A stretch of 31,207 nucleotides of DNA from CAZCTO01 sp964501725 (GTDB lineage Bacteria > Bacillota > Clostridia > Saccharofermentanales > Saccharofermentanaceae): assembly GCA_964501725.1 (NCBI GenBank), contig CAZCTO010000022.1, positions 1-31,207 on the forward strand. The letters are read 5' to 3'. Position numbers and translations under genes: made by a program. The notes below the pieces were generated by a model. That model did not search any database and was not told the origin of the DNA. It worked only from the letters and a program-made list of their open reading frames with translations. Positions 1 through 7,400 of the stretch are shown here, piece by piece. How positions within the stretch are numbered: position 1 is the stretch's first letter; each line of letters opens with the position of its first letter.

Positions 1-54
1 AGCACATGCTTCACACGCATGGGGTCGCTGGTTCAAGTCCAGTAGTACCCACCA
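1..54 (+). tRNA. tRNA-Val(CAC), 3' part
   Basis: The 5' end lies outside the window. What remains is the anticodon arm (stem catgc/gcatg around loop ttcacac, giving anticodon CAC for valine GUG codons), a short variable loop, a T-arm (gctgg / ccagt with ttcaagt loop) and the 3' acceptor strand ending in an encoded ACCA. The D-arm and 5' acceptor strand are missing. A bidirectional terminator follows directly. The 3' ends of tRNA genes are common integration sites; I saw no second copy of this 3' end elsewhere in the window. Confidence 0.9.
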
Positions 55-57
55 GAC

Positions 58-96
58 AAAAACCCCGGAGCGATTACGGCTTCGGGGTTCTTTAAT
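58..96. terminator. Bidirectional intrinsic terminator between tRNA-Val and the SIR2 gene cluster
   Basis: An 11-bp stem (AACCCCGGAGC with GCTTCGGGGTT, one G-T pair) closes a 7-nt loop. On the plus strand it is followed by cttt. On the minus strand it is followed by TTTTT (the run of A at 58-62), so it can end both the tRNA transcript and the leftward cluster whose last stop codon is at 103. Confidence 0.8.
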
Positions 97-102
97 GTTG
101 AA

Positions 103-660
103 TCATTTCTTTTCAAGTTGAGCGGCTAACGCCGGAGGGAGATAGACCCGGCCTGCCAGCGGTTGCTCTTTCTTGAGTCTTTTTGTGAAAAGAAGGAAAA
201 GCCGCTCGGGAATTTGATTCTTCTTCGGACTATACTCATTCCCGAGTGCGTATATGATTAATCCCGCCAGCGCGACCAGAAGGAGAACAATCATCAGTGC
301 CATCGGTGTACCGATGGCCGCGCCGACATCTTTGCCATCCCTTTCTGCGATTGAAGATAGTACAAGTCCGGTTATCATAGCGATCACGCTTGAGATTCCG
401 CCGCCGTTCAGCAGTATCAAACCAATGACTCTTTGGGTCTTGCCCGCTTTGTGCGCACAAGGCAAGCAAAGGCCGCCGTTATGATGAACAATATCCGTGA
501 AGGCGGTTGTAATTGTCTTACTGTCCGGCGTCTGGTTGGTAATGGACTGACTGACAGGACGTGCCGAAAAGTACTCGATGGATTTAAGCGAGCCTCCGCA
601 AAGGGGACAACTTGTCGTTTCGAGTATATCCGTCAGGCATGCTTTTTGATCCTCTTTCAT
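103..660 (-). CDS. Zinc-ribbon membrane protein of unknown function
   Basis: I do not recognise this family. The 185-residue protein has an N-terminal soluble part with two cysteine pairs, CPLC (C18, C21) and CLPC (C65, C68), which look like a treble-clef or zinc-ribbon metal site. Two hydrophobic segments follow (about residues 78-104 and 117-140) and then a basic, probably cytoplasmic, C-tail of about 45 residues rich in Lys, Arg and Pro. A longer reading from an ATG at 720 is possible, but it has no ribosome binding site. The ATG at 660 has GGAG and AAGG a few bases upstream, so I use it. It is the last gene of a leftward cluster with the 52-residue membrane protein and the SIR2-like gene, and it ends on the shared terminator. 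A membrane sensor or effector partner of the SIR2 protein is inference only. Confidence 0.75.
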   Translation of the reverse strand: MKEDQKACLTDILETTSCPLCGGSLKSIEYFSARPVSQSITNQTPDSKTITTAFTDIVHHNGGLCLPCAHKAGKTQRVIGLILLNGGGISSVIAMITGLVLSSIAERDGKDVGAAIGTPMALMIVLLLVALAGLIIYALGNEYSPKKNQIPERLFLLFTKRLKKEQPLAGRVYLPPALAAQLEKK

Positions 661-727
661 AATGCCTTCTCCAATTTTGATTGATGTCAATCCTTCGGTA
701 ACATCTTGATTGTAACACATTCACAAT

Positions 728-886
728 CTATTTCTTTTTAAGTTCTTCTGCCCGTTCTTCTTTTTTGATTGCTCTGAGTGCATCCTTAACAGCCTCGCGA
801 ATGATCATGTACAAAAGACCTATTCCCAAAATAAAGCCGAAGATCCAAATCATCACATAAATAAATTCGCCTGAGATCATCAACAT
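728..886 (-). CDS. Small single-pass membrane protein (52 aa)
   Basis: This short frame reads from ATG at 886 to TAG at 728, with GGGAGG eight bases before the ATG. The product begins MLMISGEFIY and has one hydrophobic helix (about residues 8-29, including WIFGFILGIGLLYMII). A strongly charged amphipathic tail follows (KDALRAIKKEERAEELKKK). It lies 27 nt after the SIR2-like gene and 67 nt before the zinc-ribbon membrane gene, on the same strand. The good ribosome binding site, clean membrane/tail architecture and tight spacing make it a likely real gene. Function is unknown. It could be a membrane anchor, a small regulator or a toxin-like peptide. Confidence 0.7.
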   Translation of the reverse strand: MLMISGEFIYVMIWIFGFILGIGLLYMIIREAVKDALRAIKKEERAEELKKK

Positions 887-913
887 CGTTCCATCCTCCC
901 ATCCTGTAATATT

Positions 914-1786
914 TCATTTCCCTCCCGCAATTCCCCGAATAACCTCCTGGTAATGCACGTAGTAGCTCCTGGCGTCCGGGTCGGGATTGATTTCGATATA
1001 GTGACTTTCCAGCAGTTCGCGGAAGCTTTTCTTGAGGTGCCGGTAGCGTGTGTGAAAAAACACCTTGTTTTCGGGGAAAGGACGCCCGGAGGCTTTCATT
1101 TCCTTTATGAGGCGGGCGCGCAGGTTCAGTACCCACCACACATCGATTTCAGAAAAGTCCATCGAAAAACCGAGAATGTGAACATCGGTGTTAAAGAGCA
1201 AATCCATCCAGCAGACCGTGGACTTCCGGAGGGAATCGTTTTGCGCGAAAAGCCCGTCGTAGCCGCGTTTTTCGACGTAGGCGGACATTTTCCCGATATT
1301 GCGGGCATACATGTCATGGCCGAGCACCAGGGTTCTCGGATAATTGGCTTCGCCGTGGATGTGCCAGACACGGACGTCGCCGCACTGATTAAAGGTATGA
1401 ATCCGGTAGTCGGTTTCGGGACCGGCATCCGGGTCGGATGATTTCTTGAGCAGACTTTTCGAGTCTTCTTCCAGTGCGTAATCGTAATTGGTCGTGATAA
1501 TGTTCGGGCAGCCGGAAGAAAGCACCGCGCGGGTCAGCGGACCCGGCTTCAGTTGCCGGCACTTTTCTGAAACGAGGGCGCGAAGGCGGGCGTCGCGATC
1601 CGGGAGCGCGTCGGAGGACCGGGCACTTCTTAAGTAGATTTCTTCATACAGCAAGGGAAAAGGGACGCCGTCAAATGACAGATCCTCGGGCAGGCCGGAT
1701 TGACTCTTCAGATCATCGAGCAAGTGCTCCCAAGAGTAATTGCTGTCCAAGCGGTTGAGACCGTTTCCGAGGAAAATCGTATTCAT
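914..1786 (-). CDS. SIR2-like domain protein
   Basis: The 290-residue product shows the diagnostic SIR2-fold motifs in order. FLGNGLNR at 5-12 is the glycine-rich NAD-binding turn. TTNYD at 98-102 carries the conserved Asn. HIHGE at 142-146 carries the catalytic-type His. LGFSMD at 205-210 and the SEID stretch after it are typical of the SIR2_2-like branch rather than of protein deacetylases. The deacetylase zinc Cys4 module is not evident. Relatives of this branch occur as NAD-cleaving effectors in several antiphage systems (Thoeris ThsA, DSR, SIR2-HerA), so NAD+ or a nucleotide derivative is the likely ligand. It is the first gene of a leftward cluster with two small membrane proteins. The upstream region has a TTGACA element and a leader of about 140 nt. 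The fold is well supported; a defence role is inference. Confidence 0.85.
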   Translation of the reverse strand: MNTIFLGNGLNRLDSNYSWEHLLDDLKSQSGLPEDLSFDGVPFPLLYEEIYLRSARSSDALPDRDARLRALVSEKCRQLKPGPLTRAVLSSGCPNIITTNYDYALEEDSKSLLKKSSDPDAGPETDYRIHTFNQCGDVRVWHIHGEANYPRTLVLGHDMYARNIGKMSAYVEKRGYDGLFAQNDSLRKSTVCWMDLLFNTDVHILGFSMDFSEIDVWWVLNLRARLIKEMKASGRPFPENKVFFHTRYRHLKKSFRELLESHYIEINPDPDARSYYVHYQEVIRGIAGGK

Positions 1787-1930
1787 CTGTGGCCCGTTCC
1801 TTCCTAACCAACGTCATGGAGTATGACTGTTCTATTTCATCGCCCGCAACAAAGTCCGGCAACAAATCGAACTGAAGACATATAATCACAGAACTTCCTG
1901 ACAGGCATATCGTCAGAAATAATTTATATC

Positions 1931-1958
1931 TGAATAGTAACACATGAACGGATGTCAA
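1931..1958 (-). promoter_or_regulatory. Possible promoter of the SIR2 cluster
   Basis: On the minus strand a perfect TTGACA (1958 to 1953) is followed after 16 bp by TATTCA (1936 to 1931), a poor -10. Only the -35 is convincing. Confidence 0.35.
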
Positions 1959-1981
1959 CAAAGCAACACTTTATAAGCAAA

Positions 1982-2010
1982 TTGATTCACAGGAGATACA
2001 AGACTATAAT
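1982..2010 (+). promoter_or_regulatory. Promoter of the VOC gene leader
   Basis: TTGATT (1982-1987), a 17-bp spacer and a perfect TATAAT (2005-2010) predict a transcript starting near 2017, about 130 nt before the VOC start codon. Confidence 0.65.
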
Positions 2011-2016
2011 TTACGA

Positions 2017-2126
2017 AAAAGGTTCACTTGCGATATTGAAGGCGTATAGAATGGAAACTGTTCCAGACGAATCAGCCGATAAACAGTGCGACCGGAACTT
2101 CGGACAACAAAGACTTCCGGTTTTTT
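2017..2126 (+). ncRNA. Structured leader ending in an intrinsic terminator (candidate attenuator or riboswitch)
   Basis: The transcript from the 1982-2010 promoter can form a closing helix between GGTTCACT (2021-2028) and AGTGCGACC (2085-2093), 8 bp with one bulged C and one G-U pair. Inside it are GGC/GCC (2041-2043 with 2075-2077) and a TGGAA/TTCCA hairpin with loop ACTG (2052-2065). The 3' strand of the closing helix shares ACC (2091-2093) with the left arm of the terminator, so the two structures partly exclude each other. I do not recognise a known riboswitch consensus. It could instead be a short independent RNA of about 110 nt. Confidence 0.45.
2091..2126 (+). terminator. Intrinsic terminator inside the VOC leader
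   Basis: ACCGGAA (2091-2097) pairs with TTCCGGT (2115-2121) around a 17-nt loop and is followed by a run of six T. It sits 21 bp before the VOC start codon and after the promoter, so it would act on the gene's own leader. Confidence 0.65.
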
Positions 2127-2147
2127 ATGCGCAAAGAAAGAGGACAT

Positions 2148-2537
2148 ATGCGAATTGATCATTACTCATTATTTACGCCGGATTTAGAGCGGATGAAGTC
2201 TTTTTATGAGACATATTTTCAAGCGGCTTCCGGGAACATGTATCACAATCCGGAGACCGGACTGCGAACCTTCTTTCTTGCTTTTCCGGACGGAGGGCGG
2301 CTCGAAATAATGAGCCGTCCGGATCTTTCTGCCCGGGAAGAGGGCGTGCCCGTGTGCGGATACGCGCACCTTGCTTTCGGCGTAGGCGACCGGGATGCGG
2401 TTGATGCACTGACAGAGAAACTTCGTTCGGACGGAATCCGTGTGAAAAGCGGTCCGAGAACGACCGGTGACGGCTTTTATGAGAGTTGTGTTTTCGACCC
2501 GGACGGCAACGCGATCGAGTTGGTTGCGGATCGATAA
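2148..2537 (+). CDS. VOC superfamily (glyoxalase/bleomycin-resistance-like) protein
   Basis: The 129-residue protein has the paired beta-alpha-beta-beta-beta layout of the vicinal oxygen chelate fold. It begins MRIDHYSLFTPDLERMKSFY (first-strand His5, then the helix typical of VOC proteins), has LEIM in the middle (Glu ligand position), HLAFGV opening the second half, and ends with VFDPDGNAIEL, the family's C-terminal Glu motif. Substrate cannot be told: glyoxalases, isomerases and drug-binding proteins share this fold. I start at 2148, where GAGG lies four bases upstream, rather than at the unsupported ATG at 2127. The gene follows a promoter and leader terminator, so its expression may be attenuated. 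The LacI-family gene lies 81 bp downstream with its own promoter. Confidence 0.85.
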   Translation: MRIDHYSLFTPDLERMKSFYETYFQAASGNMYHNPETGLRTFFLAFPDGGRLEIMSRPDLSAREEGVPVCGYAHLAFGVGDRDAVDALTEKLRSDGIRVKSGPRTTGDGFYESCVFDPDGNAIELVADR

Positions 2538-2550
2538 GATCTTCGTTGCA

Positions 2551-2579
2551 TTTACACTCTTACGGCCGGGTGATAGACT
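2551..2579 (+). promoter_or_regulatory. Promoter of the LacI-family gene
   Basis: TTTACA (2551-2556), 17-bp spacer, TAGACT (2574-2579), about 40 bp before the start codon of the regulator. Confidence 0.5.
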
Positions 2580-2618
2580 GAGATTATAAAGGCAAATATA
2601 CTTGGGAAGGCGGCTTTT

Positions 2619-3611
2619 ATGGCGACTATTAAAGATATCGCAAATCAACTGGGATTATCGGTGACGACCGTTTCAAAAGGCCTTTCCGGTGCGAGTGACG
2701 TTGGCGAGGAGACTCGCCAGAAGATACTGAACGCCGCTTTGGAACTCGGGTATGTTGCCCATCGGGACCAGAATACGAATAACACGCCCAAAATCTGTAT
2801 ATTTATCGAGAACATGAGATACGAGCGCATTGAACAGTTTGGCTATGAAATCATAGTCGGATTCCGTCTGGCCGCGACCGAGAGAAAGTGGAAGGTCGAT
2901 ATCCTGCCGTTATCCATGAACGAAAAGATCGATTATGTTTATGATGAATTCATGCGCAAGAACAACTATTCCGGAGGTTTCCTGCTGGGATTTTTCCTGC
3001 ACTCCGATTTCTACAAGCAACTGCAAAAGACCGTCGTTCCGACAGTGGTTCTGGATAACGTGATTTGCAACCGGAATGTTTGTGGTGTCGGCGTGGACAG
3101 TCAGCAAGGCATCATGCTTGCCATTGAGCACCTTGCGTCTCTCGGGCACAGTACAATCGCGATGATGAACGGCGAGCGTAACAGCCGGGTTTCACAGGAG
3201 CGTTACAACGGGTTTAAACTTGGTATGAGCAAATGCAATATTCCGGTCCGCAGAGAACTGGTTGCTTTCGGAAATTATACGAATATGTGCGCGGAACCCT
3301 ATGTAAGAGGGTTTGTCGAAGGAGGCGCCACGGCCATTGTCTGTGCGAGTGATGTGATCGCGCATGGTGTGCTGAATGAGCTCAGTAAGCTTGATTTACG
3401 GGTGCCTCAGGATATCAGCGTTATTGGTTTTGATGACATGCCGCTCGCGAAGTATACAAACCCTCCGCTGACGACTGTCCGTCAGGATCGTTTAAGCGTC
3501 GGCAAAAGTGCATGTATTGCCATGGAGCAGATCATGGACGGGATCTCGATCAGCAGACTGTTATTATCACCGGAACTGATCGTCCGCGAATCCACGGGAC
3601 AGGTACGCTGA
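2619..3611 (+). CDS. LacI-family transcriptional regulator
   Basis: The 330-residue protein has the family's usual length and layout. An N-terminal helix-turn-helix (TIKDIANQLGLSVTTVSKGL, residues 3-22) is followed by the hinge-helix region to about residue 50. A periplasmic-binding-protein-like ligand domain runs to the end, with the typical HLASLGH, RYNGF and VIGFDDMPLAKYTNPPLTTV stretches. It should be a cytoplasmic dimer binding a palindromic operator and a small effector, often a sugar. No sugar transport or catabolic genes are adjacent, so the effector and targets are unknown. The gene has its own promoter and ends at a strong terminator, which separates it from the hydrogenase operon. 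It may act elsewhere in the genome or on the neighbouring promoters. Confidence 0.9.
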   Translation: MATIKDIANQLGLSVTTVSKGLSGASDVGEETRQKILNAALELGYVAHRDQNTNNTPKICIFIENMRYERIEQFGYEIIVGFRLAATERKWKVDILPLSMNEKIDYVYDEFMRKNNYSGGFLLGFFLHSDFYKQLQKTVVPTVVLDNVICNRNVCGVGVDSQQGIMLAIEHLASLGHSTIAMMNGERNSRVSQERYNGFKLGMSKCNIPVRRELVAFGNYTNMCAEPYVRGFVEGGATAIVCASDVIAHGVLNELSKLDLRVPQDISVIGFDDMPLAKYTNPPLTTVRQDRLSVGKSACIAMEQIMDGISISRLLLSPELIVRESTGQVR

Positions 3612-3652
3612 GGACGGGTGTTTTTCGAGAAATACGAATCAGACAAGACCCC

Positions 3653-3679
3653 AAAGCGGCAGTAATTGCCGCTTTTTCG
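3653..3679 (+). terminator. Intrinsic terminator after the LacI-family gene
   Basis: A perfect 9-bp stem (AAAGCGGCA with TGCCGCTTT) around loop gtaat is followed by a T-rich tail. Confidence 0.85.
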
Positions 3680-3734
3680 TTCAAAAAAAGGTTTATTGAT
3701 AAGATAAGTAATACATCATTTGTTAAATATCAAA

Positions 3735-3763
3735 TCGAAAAACAAAAAAATTTATTATATAAT
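3735..3763 (+). promoter_or_regulatory. Promoter of the hydrogenase operon
   Basis: A perfect TATAAT (3758-3763) lies 17 bp after TCGAAA (3735-3740), within a strongly AT-rich stretch. An 18-bp imperfect palindrome, ATTTGTTAAATATCAAAT (3718-3735), abuts the -35 and is a possible operator. Confidence 0.6.
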
Positions 3764-3922
3764 GAAAAAAGAATTTGTCGGATACGACATCATTGTGAAG
3801 GCAACGTTATCTGTAGCGTTTTCCCGGAAACATATGAGAAAAACGGCAATGGGCTCGCAGGTTCTTTATTTAAGGCGAGCTTAATTGCAACAAAGGAGGT
3901 TTGGGCATAAAGGAGGTCAGCA

Positions 3923-4420
3923 ATGATCGGGAAGTGTACGGAATGTTCCTGCGTTTCGCAGGATGAAGAGAAGAAGTACGATGAAATCGCCAATGTGATT
4001 GATTTGTACAAAGGTAAAGAGGGAAGTTTGATTCAAATTCTGCATCTTGCGCAGGAAATCTACGGGCACCTGCCGCTCGAGTTACAGAAATTCATTGCGG
4101 ATTCACTGGATATCCCTCTGTCACAAGTGTCCGGCGTAGTTACTTTTTATTCTTTCTTTTCCACGAAGCCGAGAGGCAAACATACCATTCGCGTATGTCT
4201 CGGCACCGCCTGCTACGTAAGAGGCGGAAAGAAACTTGTGGAACGTCTTCAGGATATGCTTGATGTTCAAATCGGAGAAACGACCAAGGACGGGAAATTC
4301 ACTTTTGAAGTGGCCCGTTGTATCGGTGCGTGCGGACTGGCCCCGGCTATGATGATCGACGGAGAAGTTTATAAGCAGGTTAATGTGAATAAACTTGAGT
4401 CGATTATTTCGAAGTTTTAG
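3923..4420 (+). CDS. hydC: Trimeric [FeFe] hydrogenase NuoE-like subunit HydC
   Basis: The 165-residue protein is a NuoE/24-kDa-type thioredoxin-fold [2Fe-2S] subunit. The four cluster ligands are visible as VCLGTAC (C92, C97) and CIGAC (C133, C137). They follow the helical N-terminal domain with LPLELQKFIADSLDIPLSQV and VVTFYSFF, which is characteristic of the family. In HydABC/HndABCD-type enzymes this subunit passes electrons between the NuoF-like flavin subunit and the hydrogenase. An additional Cys-rich start (C5, C8, C10) is present. The ribosome binding site is AAGGAGG at about 3910. A second GGAGG lies upstream near 3896 without a well-spaced start. hydB begins 9 bp after the stop, so the three genes are one operon. 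Confidence 0.92.
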   Translation: MIGKCTECSCVSQDEEKKYDEIANVIDLYKGKEGSLIQILHLAQEIYGHLPLELQKFIADSLDIPLSQVSGVVTFYSFFSTKPRGKHTIRVCLGTACYVRGGKKLVERLQDMLDVQIGETTKDGKFTFEVARCIGACGLAPAMMIDGEVYKQVNVNKLESIISKF

Positions 4421-4429
4421 GGGGGTGCG

Positions 4430-7400
4430 ATGATGGACGTCAAAAGGAAAATTACCATTAAGGATCTTGACAGCATCAAAAAAGAATATAACGAGAACCT
4501 TTCCAAGTATAAATACCAGATTTTGATCTGCAGCGGTGCCGGGTGCATCTCTTCTCACTGTACCGATGTCCGGGATGCCTTGATCGCAGAAATCGAGAAG
4601 CGGGGACTTAAGGAGCAGGTCGCCATATTTGAGACCGGATGTATGGGAACCTGCGCGGTCGGACCGGTGGCATTGATTCTTCCCGAGCGGACTTTTTACA
4701 CCGAGTTGACTCCCGAAAAGGCCCGCGAAATCATAAAGAGCCACATCGTAAAGGGCGAAATTCTTACGGATTACACCTATTTTGATCAATCCATGCAGAA
4801 GCATGTTCCGCTGATCGATGACATTGAGTTTTTCAAGCCGCAAGTCAAGATCGCGCTCCGCAACTGCGGCGTGATGGAGTACGGAAGCCTGGATGCCTAC
4901 ATTGCCCGCGACGGCTATCAGGCTGTTGCCCGGACGCTTCTTTCGAGTACACCTCAGGATGTCATCGAAGAGGTGAAGAAGTCCGGAATTAAGGGCAGGG
5001 GGGGAGCCGGATTCCCCACCGCAGTCAAATGGGAAGCGGGCCATAAGGCGCAAAGTGATCAGAAATATATCGTCTGTAACGCGGACGAGGGCGATCCCGG
5101 AGCGTTTATGGACCGGAGTCTTTTGGAGGGTGATCCTCACAGCGTCATTGAAGGAATGATGATTGCCGGGTTTGCGATCGGCGCAACCATGGGATATGTC
5201 TATGTCCGTGCCGAATATCCGATTGCCGTCGAGCGTTTGTCCGCTGCGATTGAAACCGCCCGGGAGAGAGGAATTCTCGGGACAGGGGTGTTCGGGAGCA
5301 GTTTTGATTTTGATCTCGAGCTGCGGATCGGCGCCGGCGCGTTCGTGTGCGGTGAAGAGACGGCGCTGATGGCCTCTATCGAAGGAAACCGGGGTGAGCC
5401 CAGACAGAAACCTCCTTTCCCGTTCCAGAAGGGGCTTTTCGGGAAGCCGACGATTATCAACAACGTGGAAACACTGGCGGCAATACCTGCGATTCTTCTT
5501 CGCGGAGGGCAGTGGTATTCGCAATACGGAACCGCCAAAAGCAAGGGCACGAAGGTTTTCGCGCTTGCCGGTGATGTCGTCAATTCCGGAATCATCGAAG
5601 TCCCGATCGGGATGCCGCTCGGAGATATTCTTTTCAAGATCGGCGGCGGAATGAAGGATAAGAAGAAATTCAAGTCCGCGCAAATCGGCGGGCCGTCCGG
5701 CGGGTGCATCACGATGGACAATTTGAATGTGCCCGCGGAGTATGAGGCGCTGACGAAGCTCGGCGCGATCATGGGGTCCGGCGGCTTGATCGCCATGAAT
5801 GAGGATACCTGTATGGTGGATACCGCGCGCTTTTTCATGGAGTTTATCCAGGATGAGTCCTGCGGTTCCTGTCTTGCCTGCCGCGTCGGAACCAAGCGAA
5901 TGCTTGAAATTCTCGAGCGCATCACGCACGGCGAAGGGCGCGAGGGTGACATCGAGTTGCTCGAGGAGCTTGGCGAAACAATTAAAGAAACAGCCATGTG
6001 CGGGCTCGGACAGACAGCCCCCAATCCGGTTCTCAGTACCATTCAATATTTCAGGAATGAGTATGAGGAGCATATCCGCTATAACTATTGTCGGGCGGGC
6101 GTGTGTTCCGATTTGTTCATTTCGCCGTGTGAAAATACCTGCCCCGCGAACATTAACGTGCCCGGATACGTCGCGCTGATTGCTGCCGGCCGGTTCATTG
6201 ACGCGTATAACCTGATCCGGCAGGAGAACCCGTTCCCGGCGGTTTGCGGACGAATCTGCACACACCCCTGCGAGGCGAAATGCCGAAGGGCAACGACGGA
6301 TGAGGCGGTGTCTGTTTGTAATCTGAAACGCTTTGTCGCGGATTATGCGCACAAGAATGAGAAGCCTTTCGAAAGTGATGTTGTTTTTCCCAGGAACGGC
6401 AAAAAGGTCGCGGTAATCGGCGCGGGAGCCTCCGGACTCACGTGCGCGTACTACCTGGTTCGCATCGGCTATGAGGTGGATGTTTTCGAGTCCGAGTCCG
6501 TTGCGGGAGGCGTTCTGGTCTTCGGAATACCCGAGTATCGACTGCCGAAGGCGGTCCTCGCTCATGAAATCGCACTTATTGAGCAAGCCGGCGTCCGGAT
6601 TCATCTGAATTCCGAAGTCGGAAAGAATGTCAACTTCAAGGACCTCCGGCTCGAGTATGACTCGATCTACGTGTCCACAGGCGCTCAGTTCCCGCAAAAG
6701 GTCAATATCCCCGGCGAAGATCTGCCGGGCGTGATTCACGGGATCAATTTCCTCAAGGACACCAATCTGGGACGTGACGTCAAGGTCGGGAACACGGTGG
6801 TAGTGGTCGGCGGCGGAAATACCGCGATCGATTCCGCAAGAACAGCCATCCGCCTCGGTGCCAAAAGAGTTATTGTTTTGTACCGCCGGACCCGGGATGT
6901 CATGCCCGCATATGACACCGAAATCGCGGAAGGCATCGAAGAAGGCATCGAGATTATGCCGATGGTCGCGCCGGTGCGCTTCATTAAGGGTGATGACGGT
7001 TCCGTATCCAAGGTCGAGTGCGTGCGGATGACACACGGCGAGTTCGACAAGTCCGGAAGGCGGAAATCGGTTCCCGAGGAAGGCTCCAATTTCTTCATTG
7101 ATGTGGATACGGTGATTCCCGCAGTCAGTCAATACTCCGACCTTCCGTTTATCCGGAAAGATGAAATCGGGATCACGCCATGGGGAACGTTTATCATCGA
7201 TGACGATACATTAATGACCACAATGGGAGGAGTTTTTGCCGGGGGCGATGTCGCCAGAGGTCCGGACACCGTGATACAGGCGATTGCGGACGGCAAGAAA
7301 GCAGCCGTGTCGATCGACCGGTTCCTTGGCGGGAAGGGCAAGCTCAACAAGGGCAATCCGATCGAGATCCCGGAGGCGGTGGATGAGGATGAAATTGTCA

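Larger units (their letters stand above)
1787..2147. other. Divergent intergenic region between SIR2 cluster and VOC gene
   Basis: This 361-bp stretch holds no convincing gene. On the minus strand it contains a possible promoter for the SIR2 cluster (1931-1958) and a hairpin at 1895-1918 in its leader. On the plus strand it contains a good promoter (1982-2010), a foldable leader and an intrinsic terminator (2091-2126) ahead of the VOC gene. Confidence 0.6.
3612..3922. other. Intergenic region between the LacI-family gene and hydC
   Basis: This 311-bp stretch contains the LacI-gene terminator (3653-3679), an AT-rich promoter (3735-3763) with an imperfect palindrome over its -35 side, and a leader of about 150 nt. 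The leader has a GCTCGC/GCGAGC hairpin and two successive GGAGG sequences; the second serves hydC. I see no gene here. Confidence 0.6.

Noticed and set aside
1..54. Attachment-site duplication of the tRNA-Val 3' end within the window
   Set aside because: I found no second copy of the tRNA 3' sequence in the remaining 31 kb by reading.
1952..2158. 68-codon plus-strand frame before the VOC gene
   Set aside because: No ribosome binding site. It spans the promoter, leader structure and terminator, so it is better explained as non-coding.
3718..3735. Canonical Rex operator
   Set aside because: The half-sites ATTTG and CAAAT are eight bases apart, whereas Rex boxes need TTGTTAA-N4-TTAACAA. It is kept only as an unspecific palindrome.
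3512..3910. 132-codon frame overlapping the end of the LacI gene and the hyd leader
   Set aside because: It runs across a strong terminator and a promoter and has no recognisable composition or start signal.
3896..3965. Mini-frame from TTG at 3901 after the first GGAGG
   Set aside because: The TTG is too close to the GGAGG to be used, and the product would be a 21-residue overlap with hydC.
4121..7132. Open frame of about 1000 codons on the minus strand across hydC/hydB
   Set aside because: It is antisense to clearly homologous NuoE/NuoF/GltD sequence, lacks a ribosome binding site and any recognisable domain, and arises from the codon bias of hydB.
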